Shown one piece after another: positions 54,981-62,312 of a stretch of 64,000 nucleotides of DNA; the first letter of the stretch is position 1; each line of letters begins with the position of its first letter. Both the position numbers and the translations under genes were made by a program. The stretch comes from Paenibacillus monticola (GTDB lineage: Bacteria; Bacillota; Bacilli; Paenibacillales; Paenibacillaceae): NCBI RefSeq assembly GCF_009664975.1, contig NZ_WJXB01000004.1:496001-560000 (forward strand), given 5' to 3'. Under the pieces are notes generated by a model, which worked only from the letters and a program-made list of their open reading frames with translations, was not told the origin of the DNA and did no database searches.

Positions 54981-56133
54981 TATCATTACGATCAGCTTAA
55001 ATATGGTTAAGCGAATTATTGGTTCCCGGAGGGGGATTCTTACTTTTATTATTCTGCCCAGTGTTGTATTGGCTGGGGTTGTATCGATTTCCGGAGGTAT
55101 GGGCGAGAACCCCGCGATTGTGTTATATACGAATATGGACAACGGTGCTGGTGGTAAACACCTTCTTGCCGAATTGGAGAGTACCGGTGATTATAAGCTT
55201 CTGCAGAAGTCGGATGAAGCGGTTCTGAAGGAGAGTATCATTGGGCAGACGGGGGAGGCCGGGGTCATGATTCCGGCTGGATACACCTCGGAGTTGTTGG
55301 CCGGAAAACAGCCGCAAATTAGCATATATGAACTCAAAACGAGCGAAACTTCGATCATGGTCAAAATGAAAACAAATGCGATTGCTGATGAGATGCTGAG
55401 TACCGCCACACTTATTCGGTCTGCTGATGGAGGTTCCATCGACCCTGAGGCACAGTTCGCTGCTATTCTGGCAAAAACGGAGCAGCATAGTGTAGGCAGC
55501 ATCCGAACGGATTATAATTTGTATCCCCGAGAGGGTTTGGGGGTAGTAGTCGGCTTAACGTTAATGTTTCTGATGGGGTTGGTGACCAGCTCTGTATCAA
55601 TTATTATGGATGACCGCAGAGGGCGCACCATGATGCGGATGTTCAGTGCTCCTGTACGCTCTTACGAAATTGCTTTAGGTAATTTTCTGGGGAGCTTTAT
55701 GGTAGGACTAATTCAGATTATTGTAGTCCTTACCTTAGGCCGTTGGGTGCTGCACTATGATTATGAAATACCGCTTTATCTTTATTTCTTGGTGCTTGCG
55801 GCATTCATGCTGGTATCCATGGGCATTGCCAGCACAGTAGCTGGGTTGGTCCGTAATCCGAATAATGCCGGCATGCTGAATATGTTGATCTTAACTCCGA
55901 CCTGTATGCTGGGCGGCTGCTTCTGGCCGCTAGCCATTATGCCGGACTACATGCAGAAAGCTGCCAACTTTGTTCCGCAAAAATGGGCGATTCAGGCCGT
56001 TGATATCGCCGCAACCGGCGGAGGTTGGAATGAGCTATGGCTGCCCTTCGCCATTCTGGGTTTGATGGCCGCAGTACTGCTGGCAATAGGCTCTGCTATT
56101 CTTCGCCCTAGTGAGGCGGGAATAAGCGCTTAA
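54973..56133 (+). CDS. ABC-2 type permease, second subunit
   Basis: 386 residues with the same layout as its neighbour: N-terminal helix (GILTFIILPSVVLAGVVSI), outer domain (IVLYTNMDNGAGGKHLLAE onward), then five helices (LGVVVGLTLMFLMGLVTSS, FLGSFMVGLIQIIVVLTLG, LYLYFLVLAAFMLVSMGI, LPFAILGLMAAVLLAIGS). Probably forms a heterodimer with the preceding permease; exported substrate unknown. The ATG at 54973 has GGAGGGTGG upstream; a longer reading starts inside the preceding gene. Confidence 0.9.
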   Translation: MNNIITISLNMVKRIIGSRRGILTFIILPSVVLAGVVSISGGMGENPAIVLYTNMDNGAGGKHLLAELESTGDYKLLQKSDEAVLKESIIGQTGEAGVMIPAGYTSELLAGKQPQISIYELKTSETSIMVKMKTNAIADEMLSTATLIRSADGGSIDPEAQFAAILAKTEQHSVGSIRTDYNLYPREGLGVVVGLTLMFLMGLVTSSVSIIMDDRRGRTMMRMFSAPVRSYEIALGNFLGSFMVGLIQIIVVLTLGRWVLHYDYEIPLYLYFLVLAAFMLVSMGIASTVAGLVRNPNNAGMLNMLILTPTCMLGGCFWPLAIMPDYMQKAANFVPQKWAIQAVDIAATGGGWNELWLPFAILGLMAAVLLAIGSAILRPSEAGISA

Positions 56134-56165
56134 GATACTGCGCTTCCCGATGAACTGGATTTTCG

Positions 56166-56210
56166 ACTGCCCCTTCTCGGTCATCCCCTTGACCTAGAGG
56201 GGCAGTTTTT
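56166..56210 (+). terminator. Terminator of the ABC exporter operon
   Basis: ACTGCCCCT pairs with AGGGGCAGT, followed by TTTTATTT. Confidence 0.8.
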
Positions 56211-56282
56211 ATTTAAAGATAAGACACCCATGCCGCTGCGCGGAGGTTGCTGCCCTTAACCAATAGCTTTCCAGTGAAAATA

Positions 56283-56451
56283 TTGTATAAAATACAACAA
56301 TATTTGTTATATCTACTCCGCAAGTAGTGAATGTTGTATGAAATACAACTTTCACTAGCTGTGGAGTCTGTTTTGAATTAAATTGTTGTATTACATACAA
56401 CAATTTAACAATAAGGGTATATTTTTGAGAGGAATGTTGCAAAGAATACAA
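56283..56451. repeat. Four evenly spaced TTGTAT-N3-ATACAA palindromes
   Basis: Cores at 56283-56297 (TTGTAT-AAA-ATACAA), 56334-56348 (TTGTAT-GAA-ATACAA), 56386-56400 (TTGTAT-TAC-ATACAA, extending to 12-base arms AAATTGTTGTAT) and 56437-56451 (TTGCAA-AGA-ATACAA). Centres lie at 56290, 56341, 56393 and 56444, so the period is 51-52 bases. Non-coding. Confidence 0.9.
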
Positions 56452-56529
56452 CATTTAGCCGAAATCCGCTGCTCCAGTCTATCTCTCTCGACTCCTTTAC
56501 TTTCCTGCTCAGAAAGTATGGATGTAGGC

Positions 56530-56558
56530 AAGTACCTGAAGCAGAGCTTCAGGTACTT
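56530..56558 (+). terminator. Perfect hairpin directly before repeat A3
   Basis: AAGTACCTGAAGC and GCTTCAGGTACTT pair over 13 bases around AGA. No long T run follows, so it may be a structural part of the repeat and not a terminator. Confidence 0.5.
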
Positions 56559-56665
56559 CTTGAAATATAAGAATTTATATGTTTCACGCAATAATTTATC
56601 CTTCTATTTCTCGAAGAAACGGGTGCCGTCCATATAAAGGACGGAAAAACCGTTTATTCTTACTG
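56559..56665 (+). repeat. Dispersed repeat family A, copy 3
   Basis: Near-identical to the copy at 30.1 kb: GAAATATAAGAATTTATATG start, TATTTCTCGAAGAAACGGGT middle, terminal stem at 56616-56655 with AAACGG/CCGTTT and CCGTCC/GGACGG around ATATAAA. Confidence 0.85.
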
Positions 56666-56905
56666 GTTAGGGTTTGATGACACTACGTGATCCACTAGTA
56701 GGCAGAAAATTGGGCATTTTCAGGTTCAAGCTGAAATGATATGATCACAGTAATTGAGTTTAGTGGAAGCGATATCATTATAGGTGATAAAAGTTTGTTC
56801 AGCTGTATTGTTAGTTCGGTGTAACCTTATTGGTCTGGTTGCACTTTTAGAGTCAATAGAGCTTGGCTCTTAATATCAGCTAGACAAGACGAGGAGGAAA
56901 TAATA
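56666..56905. other. Gene-free stretch before the SpoIIAA-like gene
   Basis: AT-rich with no reading frame. Nothing definite apart from GACGAGGAGG, the ribosome binding site of the next gene. A promoter is expected here but none stands out. Confidence 0.5.
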
Positions 56906-57262
56906 ATGTCTTTTGTAATTGATTATAATGTACGAAAGAATCGAATTGAGGTAATTACTAACGGAATTACCGAAGAGAATGCACATGACTATAATGAACA
57001 ATTTGCAGAAATTATTGAAATAGTAAAACCAGGCTTTACTGGTATTACTGATGTACGTACATCCAAATCTGTATTATCTCCTGAGGTTGCTGCTTTGTTG
57101 GCACCCACTGGGGAGATGGCTACTGTAGCGGGTGTAGCGGGTTGGGTATACATTGCTGATGCTCCTATTTGGATCATACAGATGAATAGGCTTTTTGGTA
57201 AATTTGCGGTACACTATAAAACTCGTGAAGAGGCAATTGCCTATCTAGATAGTCTTGTGTAA
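56906..57262 (+). CDS. SpoIIAA/STAS-like small protein
   Basis: 118 residues, alpha/beta pattern of the STAS-like (SpoIIAA-like) family: two N-terminal strands (SFVIDYNVRKNRIEVITNG), a helix (NAHDYNEQFAEIIEIV), strand GFTGITDVRTSK and a C-terminal helix (TREEAIAYLDSLV). No phospho-acceptor Ser motif typical of SpoIIAA is evident. AGGAGG ribosome binding site. The family call is tentative. The next gene follows after 29 bases, so the two may be co-transcribed. Confidence 0.6.
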   Translation: MSFVIDYNVRKNRIEVITNGITEENAHDYNEQFAEIIEIVKPGFTGITDVRTSKSVLSPEVAALLAPTGEMATVAGVAGWVYIADAPIWIIQMNRLFGKFAVHYKTREEAIAYLDSLV

Positions 57263-57291
57263 ATACGATTTGTAATTAGGAGGATGAGAAG

Positions 57292-57615
57292 ATGAGCAGC
57301 AACAAACTGGCTTGGACATGGAAGGTAAAGGAAGAATGTCTGGAAGAGTACGTGGCGATGCATTTAAACCCATGGACAGAAATATTGGAGGAACACAGTA
57401 AAGCTGGGATTACGAATTATTCAATTTTCCAGAATGGCAATCAATTTTTTTACTGCTTTGAATGTGAGGATACGGAAGCGGCTTTTGCTTACATAGCTCA
57501 GAGTGAGGCCTGCAATAGATGGAATGATATTACCTCGAAGATGGTAGAGGGGTCCTTTGATTTCAATGAGGAGACGCCTATGGTTCCGCTTCGCGAGGTG
57601 TTTTATCTGAAATAA
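57292..57615 (+). CDS. L-rhamnose mutarotase family protein
   Basis: 107 residues of the RhaM/DUF718 ferredoxin-like fold: MHLNPWTEILEEHSKAGITN followed by YSIFQNGNQFFYCFEC, which corresponds to the family's HxxxWPE...AGIxNYSI pattern, and a final VPLREVFYLK strand. RhaM interconverts rhamnose anomers, but no rhamnose genes are seen here, so the substrate is open. AGGAGGATG precedes the start. Confidence 0.8.
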   Translation: MSSNKLAWTWKVKEECLEEYVAMHLNPWTEILEEHSKAGITNYSIFQNGNQFFYCFECEDTEAAFAYIAQSEACNRWNDITSKMVEGSFDFNEETPMVPLREVFYLK

Positions 57616-57637
57616 AGGCATAATTCGTAGCCTTCAG

Positions 57638-57666
57638 TTTACAATAATTCTAAATAAGGTTATAAT
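57638..57666 (+). promoter_or_regulatory. Sigma-A promoter before the antiporter gene
   Basis: TTTACA, 17 bases, TATAAT. Transcription would start near 57673, before the hairpin at 57706. Confidence 0.6.
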
Positions 57667-57705
57667 TAAATTACATTGTTTAACTGAATATTTATTTGTT
57701 TTTTG

Positions 57706-57742
57706 GAGGAGCCTGTCAACAAGGGCTCCTCTTTGTGTTTTT
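57706..57742 (+). terminator. Terminator hairpin in the antiporter leader
   Basis: GAGGAGCC pairs with GGCTCCTC, followed by TTTGTGTTTTTT. It lies between the promoter above and the coding start, so it could act as an attenuator, or simply end transcripts from upstream. Confidence 0.65.
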
Positions 57743-57775
57743 TAGGGAGAAGGGGAGAAAAAGGAGTGGATGACC

Positions 57776-58930
57776 ATGGAATTTATTTTTTATCTTGTGC
57801 TAATCTTATTGTTTACCAAGCTGGCCGGGGATTTATCTGTGCGGCTGGGACAACCGGCTGTGCTGGGCAAGCTGATTGTAGGCATCGTGCTGGGTCCTGC
57901 CGTGCTGGGCTGGATTCAAGAGGGTGAGTTTATTCATTACATGTCGGAGATTGGAGTACTCCTGCTGATGTTCATTGCCGGTCTGGAGACCGATCTGGAT
58001 CAGCTTCGCAAGAACTGGAAATCGGCCTTCGCAGTAGCGGTTGGCGGTATCGTGTTACCCTTTTTTGGGGGCCTAGCCATTGGGGAGTTGTTTGGCTTTG
58101 CCTACTATAACGCTTTATTTATGGGTGTCCTGCTGAGTGCGACCTCTGTCAGTATATCTGTGCAGGTGCTGAAGGATATGAACAAGTTGAATTCTCGTGA
58201 AGGCTCTACCATTCTGGGAGCCGCCGTGGTGGACGATATATTAGTAGTCATTTTGCTGGCTGTGCTAATGAGCTTTTTCGGGACAGGAGCAGAAATATCC
58301 CTAGGCCTTCTTATTGGCAAAAAAGTGTTGTTCTTTGTAGTCGCCATTGTCGCCGGCTGGTTCCTTGTGCCACTGGTGATGAAAGTACTGGCTCCACTGA
58401 AGGTAACAGAAGCGACAATTACGGCGGCGCTGGTAGTTTGTTTTTCTTTTGCCTACTTTGCCGAACTAATGGGTATGGCCGGGATTATTGGTGCTTTTGC
58501 CGCCGGGATTGCCATCTCACAAACGCCCTTTAAGCATACCGTAGAAGAGAAGCTGGAGCCGATTGCGTATTCGATTTTTGTACCGATCTTTTTTGTGAGT
58601 ATTGGACTCAGCGTATCCTTTACTGGTGTAGGAAGTCAGATCGGGTTCGTTATCGCTCTTACACTCCTTGCAGTAGTAACCAAGATGCTAGGTGGCGGGC
58701 TGGGTGCGCGGCTTACCGGTTTTAATAACCGCTCCTCGGCAATTATTGGCTCAGGGATGATCTCGCGAGGGGAAGTGGCCTTAATCATCGCTGCAACAGG
58801 CCTGCAAAGCGGACTGTTGCTTCCGGAATATTTCACCTCTGCAATTATTGTAGTTATTGTAACTACACTTGTAACACCGCCACTGCTGAAGTATCTGTTC
58901 CGTGAACCTGCCCGGCGAGGTGCAGAATGA
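57776..58930 (+). CDS. Cation:proton antiporter (CPA2/KefB-like)
   Basis: 384 residues, about twelve membrane helices. Family features: LTKLAGDLSVRLGQPAVLGK, LVGIVLGPAVLGW, LLMFIAGLETDLDQLRKNWK, the paired acidic region GAAVVDDILVVILLAVLM, and GMISRGEVALIIAATGL near the end. No TrkA-N regulatory domain is attached. Probably exchanges Na+ or K+ for protons. The ATG at 57776 is preferred to the one at 57770 because AAAAGGAG is then at normal distance. Confidence 0.9.
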   Translation: MEFIFYLVLILLFTKLAGDLSVRLGQPAVLGKLIVGIVLGPAVLGWIQEGEFIHYMSEIGVLLLMFIAGLETDLDQLRKNWKSAFAVAVGGIVLPFFGGLAIGELFGFAYYNALFMGVLLSATSVSISVQVLKDMNKLNSREGSTILGAAVVDDILVVILLAVLMSFFGTGAEISLGLLIGKKVLFFVVAIVAGWFLVPLVMKVLAPLKVTEATITAALVVCFSFAYFAELMGMAGIIGAFAAGIAISQTPFKHTVEEKLEPIAYSIFVPIFFVSIGLSVSFTGVGSQIGFVIALTLLAVVTKMLGGGLGARLTGFNNRSSAIIGSGMISRGEVALIIAATGLQSGLLLPEYFTSAIIVVIVTTLVTPPLLKYLFREPARRGAE

Positions 58931-58998
58931 GTCGCTGAGAGGCATGGTATTGCTTATCCGATCTTAACTCGAGAATAAATATATGTACGCTACTTAGT

Positions 58999-59026
58999 AG
59001 CTGTCCCTCTGTAGGGGCAGCTTTTT
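58999..59026 (+). terminator. Terminator after the antiporter gene
   Basis: AGCTGTCCC and GGGGCAGCT pair (one G-U), then TTTTT. Confidence 0.8.
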
Positions 59027-59209
59027 GTGCTTTCTGACCTCAGAGGGGGGAGAATCCCCGCCTTAAGGCTGAGAGCGAAACCCGCCGCCGGACCGTTTTG
59101 ACACTTGCCAAAAGACCGTAAACTTAAATCAAGGGATGGCGAATTATACATAAGTTAGCAGTCATACAATAGAAACCACAAATTAGAGCGTGGAAGGGGT
59201 AAGAAAAGA

Positions 59210-62200
59210 ATGAATTGGTTAACCAAATGGTCGTTTGGAAACAAAGGTGCGGTGGGGTTATTGGTCGTGATGGCGTTAATAGTAGGGGGATTGAGTTATA
59301 CCTCGCTGCCGATGGAATTTATGCCGGAGGCGGATAATCCTCAGGTTACCGTAACTGTACTGGGGCCCGGACAGGATGCCCAATCGATGGAGAAGAACGT
59401 CACTAAACCGATTGAGGCTGCAACCGCATTGGTCAAGGGCAAGACAGAGCAGCAGTCGACTTCCGGAGATGGATATGCGAAGGTAGATATTTATTTTGAA
59501 GGCACAACCAATATGAAGGATGCCGCGCAGGAAGTTCAACAGGCGGTTGATTCCTTACAATTCCCTGAGGGTGTTATGGACCCCTTCGTTCTGCAATTGA
59601 ATACTTCGATGATTCCGATATCCCAAGTAACTCTTTCATTTGATGAAGGATTAACTAAAGATAACGTAGAGCTTGCGGAGAACAAGATTATTCCTGAGTT
59701 TCAGAAGCTTGACGGAGTATCGAATGTGGCTTTATACGGAAAAGTGGACCCGCAAGTCAAGGTTAAGCTTGATCCGAAATTAATGGCTGACAAGGGTGTA
59801 TCCTCAACGCAGGTAATGGGCTTACTCCAAGGGCGCAATGTATCGGCTTCGCTTGGAGAGCAGACGATCGGTGGGCAGACAGGTAACGTAAACGTGATTT
59901 CCACCATCGATAGTATCGATACCTTGAAAAAGCTTCCTGTAGCCCCTGGAGTTGCCTTGCAGGATATTGCTGCGGTGACCTTGAAGCAGGACCAGCAAAG
60001 CGTTAGCCGTTCGAACGGCAAAGATGTGCTGTTCGCAGTTATAACCAAAGAAGCTAATGCGAATGCGGTCGATGTCGGCGATAAAGTGCAGACTACTGTG
60101 GACAAAATTAATGACACAGAAAAAAATGCAGAGGTAGCCGTAGTGTTCAGTACCTCGGACATGGTTGTCACTTCGGTGAATAGTATGATGCGTGAAGTAT
60201 TGCTGGGTGCTTTATTCGCAACGATCGTAATTCTATTATTCTTGCGCAACATACGGGCAACGCTCATTACAGCAATATCCATCCCGCTGTCCCTAGCTGT
60301 CACCTTGTACTTGCTGAATATCTCCGGCATAACCTTAAACATTATTACACTCGGGGGCGTAGCCGTTGCGGTTGGGCGTCTGGTTGATGACAGCATCGTG
60401 GTCATTGAGAATATTTACCGCAGATTGCAAAAGGAGCCCTTTTCCCGTGAAATGATTATTAGTGCCACTGGGGAAGTAGCCAGAGCCATTACTTCATCGA
60501 CCATTGCAACGGTCGCCGTGTTCCTGCCCATGGGTCTTTTACGCGGCAGTTTACAGGACTTCCTGCTTCCGTTTGCGCTAACGGTTACCTATTCCTTGCT
60601 CACCTCGCTGGTGGTGGCGTTAACCGTGGTTCCTCTGTTAAGTGCAGTTCTGCTGCGAAAGTCTTCTATGAAAGAGCATGAACCATCCAAATGGTTTACC
60701 CGCTTCCTGAGTTGGAATCTTCAGCGCAAATGGGTAACGTTGTCTTTGGGGCTTATCCTGCTTATTGGTTCAATTGCTGCCTATGTATCGATGCCCAAGG
60801 CTGCGCTGGATGCTTCTGATGCCAGCTATGTCTCGATTCAGCTGAACTACCCCAATGATGTTCCCGTTACTGAGGTAATGGAGAAAGGGAAACAGCTGGA
60901 ACAGGAGCTAATGCAGCAGCCACAGGCCGAAACCGTTCTGATGCAGTCCGGCAACAGTGCCGATTCGGCGAAGTGGGGAAGTGTTACCTCTGTGACGTTG
61001 GTTGACTTCACGGTTGTCATGAAAAAAGATGCAGATGCACAAGCCTTTATTGACTATGTCCGCGGTGCAGCGAAGTCTTATACTGGCGCTACCTTAACAG
61101 CTAACGAAGCCAGTATGATGGGCTCAGGCTCAACCAATGAATACATCGATATTGTCGGTGATGATCTGGCCGCTGTGACGTCGGTAGCCCAAGAGGTTGC
61201 GGCTAAAGTGAAGGCTGTGAAAGGCGTTCAAAAGGTCAGCAGCAATATGGAGGATACCAAGCCGGTATTTGCCTTCAATGTTGACCCTACACAGGCTAAC
61301 GCGCAGGAAATCTCGATGCAGCTAGGTGGGATGTTAAGACCGATTCCGCTGGGACAGATGGAGCTGGACGGATCGCCAACCACAGTGATATTAGACCCGC
61401 TTGTGGAGCCGAAGACACAGCAGGATTTAGAAGGAATCACACTGATGACCGCCAGTGGCCCGCAGCCATTGTCTCAATTAGCTACCCTGAAGGTTAGCAA
61501 TGAGCCAGCTATGTTGTACCATAAAGATGGTAAGCCTTATGTAAGAATTACTGCAGATGTTGATCCGAAGAAGGTTTCGGAGATCGGTGCTGATATTGCC
61601 AAGCAAACAGATAGCATGAAACTTCCTGAGGGTGTTACTTTATATGCAGGCGGAGCTTCTGTGGATCAATCAGGCGACTTCAATGACCTGGGAATGACAG
61701 CGCTGATCTCTATCGGCCTGGTCTATCTGATCATGGTGCTTACTTTCAAAACTCTGCGTGCACCACTGGCTATTATGTTCTCTCTGCCACTTGCAGCGAT
61801 TGGGGCCATTGTTGGATTGATCGTCTCAGGTGTTACACCTGACTTTACCGCATTGTTCGGGGCACTGATGCTAATCGGGATCGTGGTCACGAATGCGATT
61901 GTGCTGATAGACCGGATCAAGCATAACGAGGAGCGTATGAGTGTTCGTGAAGCAATTCTTGAAGCGGCCGGAACGCGGATGCGTCCGATCCTGATGACGG
62001 CTATTGCCACGATATGCGCCATGCTCCCATTACTGTTCGGACATCCCGAGCAGGGCAGCATCGTTTCGCAAAGTCTGGCTATTGTAGTCATCGGCGGCTT
62101 AACCGCCGCAACGCTGTTGACACTGGTTGTCGTACCAGCTATATATGAACTGTTCTACTTCCGTAAATCGGCTAAAGAGCGCAAAGGAGTCGTTAAGGCA

Positions 62201-62218
62201 GAAGTTGAGGCGCTTTAA
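59210..62218 (+). CDS. RND family efflux transporter (AcrB/SwrC-like)
   Basis: 1002 residues with the RND layout: a first helix (GAVGLLVVMALIVGGLSYTS), a porter domain of about 270 residues, helices 2-6 (VLLGALFATIVILLFLRNIR, GGVAVAVGRLVDDSIVVIEN with the proton-relay Asp pair), a seventh helix near 515, a second porter domain and helices 8-12 (LISIGLVYLIMVLTFKTL, ALMLIGIVVTNAIVLIDRIK). No membrane-fusion partner gene is next to it, as for Bacillus SwrC. Substrates of that group include surfactants and other amphiphiles; the substrate here is unknown. GGAAGGGG ribosome binding site. Confidence 0.93.
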   Translation: MNWLTKWSFGNKGAVGLLVVMALIVGGLSYTSLPMEFMPEADNPQVTVTVLGPGQDAQSMEKNVTKPIEAATALVKGKTEQQSTSGDGYAKVDIYFEGTTNMKDAAQEVQQAVDSLQFPEGVMDPFVLQLNTSMIPISQVTLSFDEGLTKDNVELAENKIIPEFQKLDGVSNVALYGKVDPQVKVKLDPKLMADKGVSSTQVMGLLQGRNVSASLGEQTIGGQTGNVNVISTIDSIDTLKKLPVAPGVALQDIAAVTLKQDQQSVSRSNGKDVLFAVITKEANANAVDVGDKVQTTVDKINDTEKNAEVAVVFSTSDMVVTSVNSMMREVLLGALFATIVILLFLRNIRATLITAISIPLSLAVTLYLLNISGITLNIITLGGVAVAVGRLVDDSIVVIENIYRRLQKEPFSREMIISATGEVARAITSSTIATVAVFLPMGLLRGSLQDFLLPFALTVTYSLLTSLVVALTVVPLLSAVLLRKSSMKEHEPSKWFTRFLSWNLQRKWVTLSLGLILLIGSIAAYVSMPKAALDASDASYVSIQLNYPNDVPVTEVMEKGKQLEQELMQQPQAETVLMQSGNSADSAKWGSVTSVTLVDFTVVMKKDADAQAFIDYVRGAAKSYTGATLTANEASMMGSGSTNEYIDIVGDDLAAVTSVAQEVAAKVKAVKGVQKVSSNMEDTKPVFAFNVDPTQANAQEISMQLGGMLRPIPLGQMELDGSPTTVILDPLVEPKTQQDLEGITLMTASGPQPLSQLATLKVSNEPAMLYHKDGKPYVRITADVDPKKVSEIGADIAKQTDSMKLPEGVTLYAGGASVDQSGDFNDLGMTALISIGLVYLIMVLTFKTLRAPLAIMFSLPLAAIGAIVGLIVSGVTPDFTALFGALMLIGIVVTNAIVLIDRIKHNEERMSVREAILEAAGTRMRPILMTAIATICAMLPLLFGHPEQGSIVSQSLAIVVIGGLTAATLLTLVVVPAIYELFYFRKSAKERKGVVKAEVEAL

Positions 62219-62242
62219 CAGAGAGATAGACAGCAGTTGAAT

Positions 62243-62292
62243 CAACAAAAGGAGTGCCTCCAGCCAATAGGGTTGAGGGCACTCTTTTTGTT
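62243..62292. terminator. Bidirectional terminator between RND and lipoprotein genes
   Basis: CAACAAAAGGAGTGCCTC pairs with GAGGGCACTCTTTTTGTTG with one bulge; T on one side and A on the other make it work for both convergent genes. Confidence 0.8.
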
Positions 62293-62312
62293 GAGAATTT
62301 ATAGAGGTTATT

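Noticed and set aside
56283..56451. CRISPR array
   Set aside because: Repeats are 15-27 base palindromes with low identity outside the core, there are only four, and no cas genes are present.
56209..56454. Minus-strand reading frame of 81 codons across the palindrome array
   Set aside because: It exists because the repeated TTGTAT/ATACAA units lack stops in that frame; no ribosome binding site and no protein-like composition.
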